The translations under genes were made by a program, and so were the position numbers. DNA of 64,000 nt. It comes from DATKDP01 sp035546335. Lineage in GTDB: Bacteria; Acidobacteriota; Thermoanaerobaculia; Gp7-AA8. Location of the stretch: contig DATKDP010000106.1 of NCBI GenBank assembly GCA_035546335.1, positions 1-64,000 of the forward strand. Reading direction: 5' to 3'. Shown here piece after piece: positions 34,615 to 42,974 of this stretch. The notes beneath the pieces are model-generated. The model was not told where the DNA came from. It saw nothing but the letters and a program-made list of their open reading frames with translations, and did no database searches. The stretch's first letter is position 1; each line of letters starts with the position of its first letter.

Positions 34615-36011
34615 CGAATCTCTCGAATCGCGACCTGGCCGCGGCGGGAGTTGTCGATCGAGAGAGTCAGGGTCCTCGCTGCCTCCTGCGGTGCATGAAA
34701 GCCCATCGAGTTCTCGGCTTCGATGAAGTCGACGAAAAACTGCGCCTTTCGCTGGTGATCGCGGGCCAGCCGCAACTGTTCGTCCGAGGCACCTGATTCG
34801 CGCGCCGACTTGATGTCGGCGATCAGATCGACAAGCGCATCCAGCGCCAGGTTGCGCATCTGATACGTTCGATCCTGAATCGTCTCCACGCGAGCCTTCA
34901 GTTCCGATTCCGGCCAGCGATGGCAGGTCTGGCAGGCATTGCTGAGATTGAGAACGGGACTTCGGACGTGATGATCGCTGATTTTCATCGCCCCGACACG
35001 GACGTACGGCATGTGGCAATCGGAGCAGGCCACGCCGGAGCGGGCATGGATGCCCTGGCTCCACATCTCGAACTCCGGATGCTGCGCCTTGAGAACTTCT
35101 GCTCCCGTCTCGGCGTGCACCCAGTCGCGGAAGCCCGTTTCCTGATAGTAGTCGAGAATCTGATCGCTCCTGATTCCCTTCGACCAGGGATAGGTGAGGC
35201 GCTTCTCCGGCCCCTTGAAGTAATACTCGACGTGGCATTGGCCGCAAACGAACGACCGCATCTCCTGGCGCGTCGCCATCGTGTTGACGTCGTAGTCGCT
35301 GACGCCTTCACTCGCCTTCAGCGAGCGGATCCCTTCCATGAACCCAGGGCGGGTGATGCGGAGCTGCATCGTCTCGGGGTGGTGGCAGTCGATGCACGAA
35401 ACGGGGTGCTTCACAAGTTTCACAGCCTCGGCGAACGGCATCTGGTTGACGCGCTCGAAACCTTTGATCAGGTCGCCGTCACCCGCCTGCTTGTAGGGGA
35501 CATAAACCGATGCGTGACAATGCAGACAGGTGCCCGGCTGTTGCACGACGCGCTGGCGCCCGGTGAAGATCTGATCCTCGAGCATGTAGGCGTGGCCGCG
35601 CTCTTCGCGGAAATCCGTGGCGAAGGCGTAGCCCGCCCACATCGTCTTCAGGCGCGGATCTTCCTCGAGGCGCGACTGGGCAACGACCGATCGTGGATCG
35701 ACTTCGTCGGGCGTTCGTGGAACCGCTTCGCTCCCGCCATATCGCGTCCGAACCTGATCGACGGTACGCCGGTAGAGATCGTACTGGAGCGGAAAGTTCT
35801 GACCCCACACGGACGGGTCCGTGGTGTCGTCGTCGAGATCGACGACACGGTAGAAGGGGTTTCTCGCTTCCTGCTTTCGCTCGAAGATGTTCACCAGGAG
35901 AGCGGCGAGGCCGAATGTGAAAAGAGTTGCCGCCACTGCGATGGATCCGGCGATCAGGATGGTTCTGCGCCTCTTCACTTGCCGGCCGGGTCGTTCGGGT
36001 GTCTCGGTCAT
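34611..36011 (-). CDS. nrfA: Ammonia-forming cytochrome c nitrite reductase catalytic subunit
   Basis: The 466-residue pentaheme enzyme reduces nitrite to ammonium with six electrons in the periplasm. A membrane segment or signal anchor lies at about 17-42. Five heme motifs are visible: CLHCH (162), CIDCH (206), CGQCH (256), CSDCH (329) and CQTCH (360). The KAQHPEFEMWSQGIHARSG stretch and Tyr residues after CGQCH are active-site features of NrfA. The first motif, which carries the catalytic heme, is CxxCH rather than the CxxCK of the E. coli enzyme. The protein therefore belongs to the histidine-ligated subgroup and needs no dedicated lysine-heme lyase. It follows nrfH by 25 bp. Confidence 0.95.
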   Translation of the reverse strand: MTETPERPGRQVKRRRTILIAGSIAVAATLFTFGLAALLVNIFERKQEARNPFYRVVDLDDDTTDPSVWGQNFPLQYDLYRRTVDQVRTRYGGSEAVPRTPDEVDPRSVVAQSRLEEDPRLKTMWAGYAFATDFREERGHAYMLEDQIFTGRQRVVQQPGTCLHCHASVYVPYKQAGDGDLIKGFERVNQMPFAEAVKLVKHPVSCIDCHHPETMQLRITRPGFMEGIRSLKASEGVSDYDVNTMATRQEMRSFVCGQCHVEYYFKGPEKRLTYPWSKGIRSDQILDYYQETGFRDWVHAETGAEVLKAQHPEFEMWSQGIHARSGVACSDCHMPYVRVGAMKISDHHVRSPVLNLSNACQTCHRWPESELKARVETIQDRTYQMRNLALDALVDLIADIKSARESGASDEQLRLARDHQRKAQFFVDFIEAENSMGFHAPQEAARTLTLSIDNSRRGQVAIREIR

Positions 36012-36036
36012 GGGTCACCTCCTCTTAGCCTTCTCG

Positions 36037-36498
36037 TCATTCCATGTGTCCCACTTCCGAGTGACACTTGATGCAGGAGAGGCGGTCCGCCGGCCGATGG
36101 CCGGGTCTCGAGTCGATCTGTCTCACGATCTCCTGATGGCACGCTCTGCAGGCCTTTTCGGTCACCTCCAGGTTGACAGGCTTGATGCGGAGCGGATCGG
36201 GAAAGCGGCCGGTCGTGAAGCCGAGAGAGTGCCAGAAGCCGTTCGACGCCTTGGTCATGTACTTCGGAACGAGCCCCGGCGGAGTGTGGCAGTCGTTGCA
36301 GACGGCTGCCGTGCGATGGCTCGACTTGACCCACGCGGCATAGTGATCGCTCATGATGTGACAGTTGGCGCAGGCTGACGGGTCGTTGGTCAGATACGAT
36401 GCGCCGCGCGCGTAGACGAAGGTGTAGCCGCCGACTCCCCCAGCCGCTCCGGCGACTGCAGCAGTGATGAGAAGAATGGTGAGAGTGCGTGCTCGCAA
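36037..36498 (-). CDS. nrfH: Cytochrome c nitrite reductase small subunit, quinol-oxidising
   Basis: The 153-residue tetraheme protein of the NapC/NirT family has one N-terminal membrane helix (about 5-30) and heme motifs CANCH, CNDCH, CRACH and CIKCH. It oxidises menaquinol and passes electrons to NrfA. A Met two residues after the first motif (CANCHIMSDHY) matches the unusual Met ligand of NrfH heme 1. It starts with TTG preceded by GGAGG at 5-6 nt. A TATACT box on the minus strand at 36517-36522 could be its -10 element. The heptamer inverted repeat begins only 32 bp upstream. Confidence 0.95.
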   Translation of the reverse strand: MRARTLTILLITAAVAGAAGGVGGYTFVYARGASYLTNDPSACANCHIMSDHYAAWVKSSHRTAAVCNDCHTPPGLVPKYMTKASNGFWHSLGFTTGRFPDPLRIKPVNLEVTEKACRACHQEIVRQIDSRPGHRPADRLSCIKCHSEVGHME

Positions 36499-36530
36499 CG
36501 CTGCCTCCGGGGGGAGAGTATAGCGCTGCG

Positions 36531-36762
36531 CGTGAGAGCAGAAAGCAGAAGAACAAAGCAGATGGCAGATGGCAAATAGCAGAGGCCAAATAGCAGATGG
36601 CAGAGGGGAGATCGCAGAGGGCAGAGAGGAGATGGCAGATGGTGAAGGGGAGGTGGCAGATGCGTGGAGAGGCGACGAAGTGCGTGTCTCTTATCTGCTA
36701 TCTGCTATTGTTCTTTCTGCTTTCTGCTTTCTGCTTTCTGCTTTCTGCTTTCTGCCTTCTGC
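36531..36762. repeat. Heptamer tandem repeats arranged as a large imperfect inverted repeat
   Basis: The right arm (36691-36762) holds TATCTGC units then six TTTCTGC units and one CTTCTGC. The left arm (36531 to about 36650) holds degenerate AGCAGAA, GCAGATG and GCAAATA units, roughly its reverse complement. About 40-100 bp separate the best-matching parts. It lies between the DUF4097 stop and the nrfH promoter. Confidence 0.88.
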
Positions 36763-36768
36763 CTTCCC

Positions 36769-38295
36769 TCACTCGCTCCGCTCGATCTGGATGTTCCCAT
36801 TCTGGTTGGCGAGGATCAGATTGCAGTTGCCGGCTCCGATCGTTCCGCTGAGCGAACCTTCACCGCTTTCGGTCACCGTGAGTGGGAGGTCGGTCACGAT
36901 CCGGCCGAAGGAGGTTCTCGCGCTGACCTGATAGGCACCATTCTGCGGGACGGCGACTCGGAGGGCGCCGAAGGAGGTCTTCAGCGAGATCGCGTTGCAG
37001 CTCTTGCCGGCGGCGGCGGACAGGCCGCTGACGGCGATCGAACCGTTCTGGTTCTGAACCTCGACGGAGCGTCCGACACCGTTGAGGAACACCGGAGCGA
37101 AGCTGGTCCGGATCTTCGCTTCTCCTCCCACCGACGAGGCATTGACGCCGCCATTGGCATTCTCGACCTCGATCGATCCGCCGATCCTGTCGGCCTTCAC
37201 CAGGCCGAACCTGGAATCGATGGTGAGATTGCCGCCGATACCGCTGGCGCTGGTGCTGCCGTTCTGATTAGAAATGCGCGAGGATCCGTTGACGCCGCGA
37301 ACCTCGACGGTACCGAAGGTATTCTCGATCGTCGCGTTTCCGTTGACGTCTTTGCCGAGAATCCGTGAATTGGTCGATTTGCACTCGACGTTTCCCTGGA
37401 TCGTCGAGAAGTTGATCGAACCGAACGAGGTGCGAAGCGTCGCGTTGCCGTTGACATCGCGCACGTCGACGCGCCCGTTCGTGTTGGTGACCTGAAGGCC
37501 GCCGCGAATGCGCGAGGCGCTGACCGATCCGAACGAGCTCTTGATCATGGCATTGCCGACATCGCTCGCGTCGATGCTGCCGTTCGCGTTGGTGATGGTG
37601 ACAGCACGGCTCACGTCGCTCACCTTGACCGAGCCGAATCGATTGGTGACGGCGAGGCTGCCGTTGACTCCTTTGACCGAGATCGCACCGTTGTTGTCCT
37701 GGATCGTCGTATCGCCATGGATCTGCGCGACATCGATCGAGCCGAACGAATTCTCGATCCGCTGAGATCCGCGTCCGTTGCGAACTTCGACACGCCCATG
37801 AGAGTTGACGATGTCGGCCGTGGCTTTCAGATCGCTGACGCTGACGTTGCCGAAGCGGTTGCGAAGGGTGAGCGGCGCGCTCTCCGGCATCACGATGTCG
37901 TAGTCGACCGAGAACGAGAGCTTCCCATGACGAGTCTTCAGGTTCGGAATCTCAGTTCTGATCACGACGCCGGAGGGTTTTTCCTCGGCCACGATCGCGA
38001 TCTGCTCGGCGAGCCGCTCGGCCGCCTCCTTCCCCGCCGCCGATGTCTTGATCACGGCGTTGACCACGACCTGAGGTTTCCGGTGTGTGCGGATGACGAC
38101 ACTTCCCATCCGGTGATCGATCGACACACCGCCTTTCGTCAGATTCAGTGTTCGTTGAAATTTCCGTACGACTTCGTCGTCCGCTCGCGCGTCGACGGCG
38201 GCACCGAACAGGAGCAGGCCCGCGACGATCGCCGCGCCCAAGGCTCTAGTGCTGTGATACGGCGGAGTCACTCTCCGCGGTGATCTGCTGATCAT
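36769..38295 (-). CDS. DUF4097-type beta-helix/adhesin-like surface protein
   Basis: The 508-residue protein has a signal sequence after a basic N-terminus (hydrophobic core AIVAGLLLFGAAVDARA). From about residue 150 it has at least ten repeats of about 18-20 residues of the type NxNGxIxVxxVxG or TSFGSVxxxxIxG. These alternate two motif classes, as in DUF4097 right-handed beta-helices. It is likely periplasmic or surface-exposed. The ATG at 38295 has GGGAGG about 8 nt upstream and lies inside the end of the anti-sigma gene (50-nt overlap), so translation is coupled. DUF4097 proteins commonly follow ECF sigma/anti-sigma pairs and are thought to take part in envelope-stress sensing, which fits here. 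Confidence 0.88.
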   Translation of the reverse strand: MISRSPRRVTPPYHSTRALGAAIVAGLLLFGAAVDARADDEVVRKFQRTLNLTKGGVSIDHRMGSVVIRTHRKPQVVVNAVIKTSAAGKEAAERLAEQIAIVAEEKPSGVVIRTEIPNLKTRHGKLSFSVDYDIVMPESAPLTLRNRFGNVSVSDLKATADIVNSHGRVEVRNGRGSQRIENSFGSIDVAQIHGDTTIQDNNGAISVKGVNGSLAVTNRFGSVKVSDVSRAVTITNANGSIDASDVGNAMIKSSFGSVSASRIRGGLQVTNTNGRVDVRDVNGNATLRTSFGSINFSTIQGNVECKSTNSRILGKDVNGNATIENTFGTVEVRGVNGSSRISNQNGSTSASGIGGNLTIDSRFGLVKADRIGGSIEVENANGGVNASSVGGEAKIRTSFAPVFLNGVGRSVEVQNQNGSIAVSGLSAAAGKSCNAISLKTSFGALRVAVPQNGAYQVSARTSFGRIVTDLPLTVTESGEGSLSGTIGAGNCNLILANQNGNIQIERSE

Positions 38296-38941
38296 TGGCT
38301 TCCTCCCTGACCAGGTCCTGGAGCGTCCGGTTCTTCTCCCGGTACACTGCCAGAAGCTGGTGGCGCAGATGCGCGTTTTGTCTGTTCGCGTCGATGGCTG
38401 CCTGACATTCGGCGATCGCCGAGTCGAGGAGCATCAGTTTTTCGCGGTAGGCGATGGCCAGCGGGGTCGATGCATCATCCATGGCGGGCTCGACGAGTGA
38501 GGAAAGGCGGTCGATCGATTGCATGTACGCCTTCTCACTCTTCTCGACTTCCTGAAGAGCCGATTCCCGAAGCAGCCACCGGTCATACTCTTCTCCGTCG
38601 GGTGAGGTGGTTGCCACACGCATGGCGACGGCCCCGATCCCGATCACCAGGACGAATGCTGCAGCGATCTGCCAGACTCTCGGATCGTGCCAGCGCCGGA
38701 GTCTTCCCGTTGCCGCCCTCGTCCCGGCGACCTCCGTCCGGATCGAGCTCTCGATCCGCTGCCACAGCTCGGGGCTCTCCCACGTTCCTCGCAGCTCTCG
38801 CGCCGTCGCCGAGATCTCGTCGAAAGTTCGAATCACCGCGTCGCAACGCGAGCAGACAGCGATGTGCTCGCGGACGGCCGGATCGCTCGCCGGTGCGCCG
38901 TCGAGCAGAGACTGCTGTGCCCGTTCACAATCTGTGGTCAT
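38246..38941 (-). CDS. Zinc-finger anti-sigma factor, membrane-anchored
   Basis: The 231-residue protein starts MTTDCERAQQSLLDG and carries a zf-HC2-like motif (REHIAVCSRCD, H-x3-C-x2-C, residues about 25-35), the sigma-binding zinc-associated domain. A single membrane helix (IAAAFVLVIGIGAVAM, about 97-112) separates it from a helical, coiled-coil-like periplasmic domain. Its ATG overlaps the sigma stop (ATGA). It should hold the ECF sigma inactive until an envelope signal triggers its cleavage. The site-2 protease in this window is a conceivable but unproven processing enzyme. Confidence 0.9.
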   Translation of the reverse strand: MTTDCERAQQSLLDGAPASDPAVREHIAVCSRCDAVIRTFDEISATARELRGTWESPELWQRIESSIRTEVAGTRAATGRLRRWHDPRVWQIAAAFVLVIGIGAVAMRVATTSPDGEEYDRWLLRESALQEVEKSEKAYMQSIDRLSSLVEPAMDDASTPLAIAYREKLMLLDSAIAECQAAIDANRQNAHLRHQLLAVYREKNRTLQDLVREEANDQQITAESDSAVSQH

Positions 38942-39576
38942 GGTGTCACCTCTCTGGTCGACATCCGCCATAGCTTCTGAAGCTCCTGTTTGGCGGTGAA
39001 GAGCAGCCATTTGGAATGGCCTTCACGGATCCCGAGAATCGCCCCGATCTCGGCATGACTCAGTCCTTCGACCTCGAACAGCAGAAAGACCGAGCGTCGC
39101 TGCTCCGGAAGTCTGCCCAGCAGCTTCCGCAGCGTCAGACGCATCGAGGTATCGACCGGACGGGAGGCGTTCCCCTCCTCCGGCAACAGTTCGATCGGCG
39201 CCTCATCCGGCCGGCGCTTCCGTTTTCTGAGCATGTCGTAGCAGGTATTGATCAGAATGCGATAGATCCAGGTGCTGAAGCTCGCTTCGCCATTCCAGCT
39301 CGATGCGCCTCGGTGAATCTTCAGAAACGCTTCCTGAACCGCATCCTCAGCGTCGGCAGTGGTGCCGAGATGGTTGAAAGCGACGCTCTTCATCCGCTCT
39401 CCATGACGACGGTAGATCTCTTCGAAAGCCGCCGAGTCACCCCGCGCGCACGCCTCCGCCATCCGCGCATCGTCGCTCTGCGCGGCGGAGGATCGCATCG
39501 AAACGTGGCTCGCGTCGGTCACGAAGTGTCCGTAGCTCAGAATCGCAGTCGCGCTCTCCCGCATCTCATCGTTCAC
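38938..39576 (-). CDS. ECF sigma-70 family RNA polymerase sigma factor
   Basis: The 212-residue sigma has region 2 (AAFEEIYRRHGERMKSVAFN, then DAEDAVQEAFLKIHRG and FSTWIYRILINTCYDMLRKR) and region 4 (LPEQRRSVFLLFEVEGLSHAEIGAILGI). Region 1 and 3 are absent, as in ECF sigmas. A region-4 end of REGHSKWLLFTAKQELQKLW is unusual, with SKWLLF where VKSRLF/VRTRLF is common. The GTG at 39576 gives a 38-residue N-terminal tail; an ATG at 39498 would give a more typical start. It heads the sigma/anti-sigma/DUF4097 operon. Confidence 0.92.
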   Translation of the reverse strand: MNDEMRESATAILSYGHFVTDASHVSMRSSAAQSDDARMAEACARGDSAAFEEIYRRHGERMKSVAFNHLGTTADAEDAVQEAFLKIHRGASSWNGEASFSTWIYRILINTCYDMLRKRKRRPDEAPIELLPEEGNASRPVDTSMRLTLRKLLGRLPEQRRSVFLLFEVEGLSHAEIGAILGIREGHSKWLLFTAKQELQKLWRMSTREVTP

Positions 39577-39708
39577 CGCACAGATAGACGATCGGATGAG
39601 GCCGCAGGTTAGAGATGAACCGGATCCCCGAGCGAACTTTCCTCTGCAAAGGCGGGTTGTGAAGCGGGAATTTCAGCACGGTGCCGTTCTGGACGAGCGC
39701 AGGAGTGT

Positions 39709-39780
39709 GGCCGAAGATTCCGATCTTCGTGACGGGCGACGGGGTGAGCGATCGCGACGCTCCTCGCGGACTCACTGGCA
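39709..39780. repeat. C-type TTCCGA-loop repeat
   Basis: GGCCGAAGA, loop TTCCGA, then TCTTCG at 39709-39729, followed by the conserved GTGACGGGCGACGG body. It lies between the BI-1 gene end and the ECF sigma start. The rest of the 266-bp gap 39577-39842 holds no supported gene. Confidence 0.85.
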
Positions 39781-39842
39781 CGTGGAACCATTGGACCCGA
39801 GCAGGCGCACCACCCCCCCAAAGCCCCCGCCCGCACGAGGCG

Positions 39843-40547
39843 TCAGCGACGGCTGCCGAACAGACGGAGCAGCATCAGGAAGAGATTGATCAGATCGAGA
39901 TAGAGCGCCAGCGCTCCGATGACCGCATAGTTCGTCGTCTGCGGGCCGGCGATCGCTGCATAGCGTTTCAGCTTCTGTGTGTCATACGCCGTGAGTCCGA
40001 CGAAGACGAACACGCCGACCACGCTGAAGACGAAGCTGAGCGCGCTGGAGCGGACGAAGATGTTCACGATCCCGATCAAAAGGATGCCGATCAGTCCCAT
40101 GAAGAAGAACGATCCCCATGAGGTGAGGTCGCGTTTCGTCACCAGGCCGTAGACGCTCATCGCGGCGAACATCCCCGCGGCGACGACGAACGCCTGCACG
40201 ATCGATGCGGCCGTGTAGACGAACAGGATGCTGCTGAGCGAGAGTCCCATCAGGACGGAGAAGACGAAAAACGAGCCGGCGGCGGTCGCCGGGGTCATCT
40301 TCTGGATCCGGAACGAGAGGAAGAACACCAGTCCCAGAGTCGCGAGCATCAGGCCGATCGACACGCCCGGAGTGCCGAAGATCAGAGCCTGCATCGCCTG
40401 CGACGAGGCGACCCAGTACGCGGCGACGGACGTCAGGGCGAGCCCGCCGAACATCCAGCCGTAGACCGAGCGGATGAACGCCCGTTCCCGTTCCTGGCTC
40501 TCGCTGGTCGCGGCGGTGATCCATGCATCGGAGCGGTACTGATCCAT
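39843..40547 (-). CDS. Bax inhibitor-1/YccA family membrane protein
   Basis: The 234-residue protein has seven hydrophobic segments and the BI-1 pattern: RAFIRSVYGWMFGGLALTS near the start, a central FFFMGLIGILLIGIVNIF and a C-terminal TAYDTQKLKR followed by YLDLINLFLMLLRLFG. Family members act as pH-sensitive calcium leak channels or modulate membrane protease FtsH (YccA). The ATG at 40547 follows AGGAGG by 10 nt. It is divergent from dnaK across 445 bp holding a family B repeat and the dnaK promoter. Confidence 0.93.
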   Translation of the reverse strand: MDQYRSDAWITAATSESQERERAFIRSVYGWMFGGLALTSVAAYWVASSQAMQALIFGTPGVSIGLMLATLGLVFFLSFRIQKMTPATAAGSFFVFSVLMGLSLSSILFVYTAASIVQAFVVAAGMFAAMSVYGLVTKRDLTSWGSFFFMGLIGILLIGIVNIFVRSSALSFVFSVVGVFVFVGLTAYDTQKLKRYAAIAGPQTTNYAVIGALALYLDLINLFLMLLRLFGSRR

Positions 40548-40704
40548 AGTTCTGCGTCCTCCTCGGAAAAACTCTCGGCGATGATAACAGCTCAGCCGCA
40601 GGATTATTTTCGCTGGATACTTCACGTCGCCCGCGAGCTGCACGCTCGGATCGTTGGTGGTGTTGGGTGAGGAATCGTTTTGCTGCCCCAAGAATCCTGA
40701 ACGA

Positions 40705-40790
40705 GCGGGCAGGCGATCGGCAACTGTGTAGGATTTGCAGATCCTTCACTCACGCCCACCCCCTCCGGCTCGCTCAGAATGACGGGGCTT
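40705..40790. repeat. Palindromic repeat family B, copy 3, with decayed fragments
   Basis: GGCAACTGTGTAGGATTTGC, then CAGATCCTTCACTCACGCCC and CGCTCAGAATGACGG. Shorter echoes follow near 40815-40870 (GAGGATGACGGGATCT and CTCATGACGGGATCT), which look like eroded copies. Confidence 0.85.
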
Positions 40791-40950
40791 CATTTACCTA
40801 GGAACGCTCGCCTCGATTCAGAGGATGACGGGATCTTTCATTACCCGCCTCGCTCATGACGGGATCTTCTTAACAGGAACGCCCTGTGCAACGTGGTAGG
40901 GAATTGCCAGGAATTAACAACGACAGACTCAGGTTTCACAGCTCAGCAAC

Positions 40951-40971
40951 ATTGATGCTAGTACACTCAAA
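40951..40971 (+). promoter_or_regulatory. HAIR-like operator at dnaK (putative HspR site)
   Basis: ATTGATG and ACTCAAA are separated by 7 nt. The HspR consensus is CTTGAGT-N7-ACTCAAG. The right half matches 6 of 7 and the left half 4 of 7. It lies about 22 nt before the dnaK ATG, where a repressor would block transcription, and hspR is encoded just after dnaK. Confidence 0.5.
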
Positions 40972-40992
40972 TTCCTGCAAGGAGACGGTAAC

Positions 40993-42906
40993 ATGAGCAA
41001 AATCATAGGGATCGACCTCGGTACCACCAATTCCGTCGTCGCGATCATGGAGGGGCCGGAACCGAAAGTCGTCGTCAATTCGGAGGGGAGCCGGATCACT
41101 CCGTCGGTGGTCGGCTTCACCAAGAGCGGCGAACGGCTCGTCGGGCAGGTGGCCAAACGGCAGGCGATCACCAATCCCGAGAACACCATCTTCTCGATCA
41201 AGCGCTTCATGGGGCGAAAGTTCGAGGAAGTCAGCGAAGAGATGAAGATGGTCCCCTACAAAGTGGATCGAGCGCCGAACGGCGACGTCCGAATCGAGAT
41301 CGACGGCAAGAAGTACTCGCCACCCGAGATCTCGGCGATGATTCTGCAGAAGCTCAAGCAGGCAGCCGAGGATTATCTCGGGGAGAAGGTCGACCGCGCG
41401 GTCATCACGGTTCCCGCCTATTTCAACGACTCGCAGCGCCAGGCGACCAAGGATGCAGGCGAGATCGCCGGTCTGAAGGTCGAGCGGCTCGTCAACGAGC
41501 CGACCGCCGCGGCGCTGGCCTACGGTCTCGACAGAAAGAAGGATGAGACGATCGCCGTCTACGACTTCGGCGGCGGTACGTTCGACATCTCGATTCTCGA
41601 GGTCGGTGAGGGCGTCGTCGAGGTCAAGGCGACCAACGGCGACACGCATCTCGGCGGCGACAACATCGATCAGAAGTTGATCGACTGGATCATCGACGAG
41701 TTCCGCAAGGATCAGGGAATCGATCTGTCGAAGGACAAGATGGCTCTGCAGCGGCTCAAAGAGGCAGCCGAGAAAGCGAAGATCGAGCTCTCTTCCACCA
41801 TGTCGACGGACATCAATCTTCCGTTCATCACCGCCGACGCCTCCGGGCCGAAGCATCTGAACATGGCGCTCTCGCGTGCGAAGTTCGAGCAGCTCATCGG
41901 AGATCTGGCGAACCGTACGATGGAACCGCTGAAGAGAGCGCTCGCCGACGCGGGAATGTCACCAAAGGACATCGATGAAGTGGTTCTCGTCGGCGGATCG
42001 ACGCGCATTCCTCTCGTTCAGAAGCTGGTGACCGACTACTTCGGCAAAGAGCCGCACAAGGGAGTGAACCCCGACGAGGTCGTGGCCATCGGCGCTGCGA
42101 TCCAGGGGGGCGTTCTCGGCGGCGACGTCAAGGACGTTCTCCTTCTCGACGTCACTCCGCTCTCGCTCGGAATCGAGACGCTCGGCGGTGTGATGACCAA
42201 GCTCATCGAGAGGAACACGACGATTCCGACGCGGAAGTCGGAAGTCTTCTCGACCGCGGCCGACAATCAGACCTCGGTCGAGATCAAGGTGCTCCAGGGA
42301 GAGCGCGAGATGGCGCGCGACAACAAGCTCCTCGGCGTATTTCACCTGGTGGGCATTCCACCCGCACCGCGCGGCGTCCCGCAGGTCGAGGTGACCTTCG
42401 ACATCGATGCCAACGGAATCATGAACGTGTCGGCGAAGGATCTCGGCACGGGCAAGGAGCAGAAGATCACGATCACCAGCTCGTCCGGTCTGAACAAGGA
42501 CGACATCGAGCGGCTCGTCCACGACGCGGAGCTTCACGCCGAAGAGGACAAGCAGCGGCGTGAAGAGATCGAGGTGAAGAATGGTCTCGACTCTCTGGTC
42601 TACTCGATCGAGAAGATGCTGAGCGAGAACCGCGAGAAGATCTCCGGAGCCGACGTCAGCGCTCTCGAGACGGCGATCAGCGAAGGGCGCAAGGCGATGG
42701 AGCAGGGAGAGCTCGAGGCGATGAAACGTGCCACCGAGAACCTGCAGAAGGCGTCGCACAAGCTCGCCGAGGCGATGTACTCGCAGACAGCGGGTGCTGC
42801 GGGTGCTGCGGGAGGCGGGCCTGGTGAAGGAGCCGCCGGCTCGGGAGGGCAGCCCTCGGAGGATGACGTCATCGAGGCGGAAGTCGTCGACGAAGAGAAG
42901 CGATGA
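40993..42906 (+). CDS. dnaK: Chaperone protein DnaK (Hsp70)
   Basis: The 637-residue ATP-dependent chaperone folds and rescues client proteins in the cytoplasm. It has GIDLGTTNSVVA, AVITVPAYFNDSQRQATKDAG, VYDFGGGTFDISIL, VLVGGSTRIPLVQ and a substrate-binding domain with the QGE and GIPPAPRG loops. It ends with a Gly/Ala-rich tail and a charged EAEVVDEEKR. Length is normal. The ATG has AAGGAGA 8 nt upstream. grpE and dnaJ are not adjacent. hspR follows after a strong hairpin, suggesting a dnaK-hspR autoregulated heat-shock unit. Confidence 0.98.
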   Translation: MSKIIGIDLGTTNSVVAIMEGPEPKVVVNSEGSRITPSVVGFTKSGERLVGQVAKRQAITNPENTIFSIKRFMGRKFEEVSEEMKMVPYKVDRAPNGDVRIEIDGKKYSPPEISAMILQKLKQAAEDYLGEKVDRAVITVPAYFNDSQRQATKDAGEIAGLKVERLVNEPTAAALAYGLDRKKDETIAVYDFGGGTFDISILEVGEGVVEVKATNGDTHLGGDNIDQKLIDWIIDEFRKDQGIDLSKDKMALQRLKEAAEKAKIELSSTMSTDINLPFITADASGPKHLNMALSRAKFEQLIGDLANRTMEPLKRALADAGMSPKDIDEVVLVGGSTRIPLVQKLVTDYFGKEPHKGVNPDEVVAIGAAIQGGVLGGDVKDVLLLDVTPLSLGIETLGGVMTKLIERNTTIPTRKSEVFSTAADNQTSVEIKVLQGEREMARDNKLLGVFHLVGIPPAPRGVPQVEVTFDIDANGIMNVSAKDLGTGKEQKITITSSSGLNKDDIERLVHDAELHAEEDKQRREEIEVKNGLDSLVYSIEKMLSENREKISGADVSALETAISEGRKAMEQGELEAMKRATENLQKASHKLAEAMYSQTAGAAGAAGGGPGEGAAGSGGQPSEDDVIEAEVVDEEKR

Positions 42907-42916
42907 GCGATCGAAT

Positions 42917-42959
42917 GCGCGACGGCGGGAGGAAGGAACCCCTTCTCCCGCCGTCGCGC
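42917..42959 (+). terminator. Strong intercistronic hairpin between dnaK and hspR
   Basis: Arms GCGCGACGGCGGGAG (42917-42931) and CTCCCGCCGTCGCGC (42945-42959) pair perfectly over 15 bp around a 13-nt loop. No U-tract follows. It may act as a partial terminator or mRNA-stability element, lowering hspR relative to dnaK. Confidence 0.65.
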
Positions 42960-42974
42960 TGACTGGAGCGACAG

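Noticed and set aside
39566..39781. Minus-strand frame with NGTVLKFPLHNPPLQRK and SNLRPHPIVYLCGER before the ECF sigma
   Set aside because: The end looks protein-like, but it begins inside a C-type repeat and has no recognisable family or ribosome site. It may be an old fragment, but evidence is insufficient to call.
40951..40971. CIRCE element (HrcA site) at dnaK
   Set aside because: TTAGCACTC-N9-GAGTGCTAA is not present; the spacing and half-site fit HspR better.
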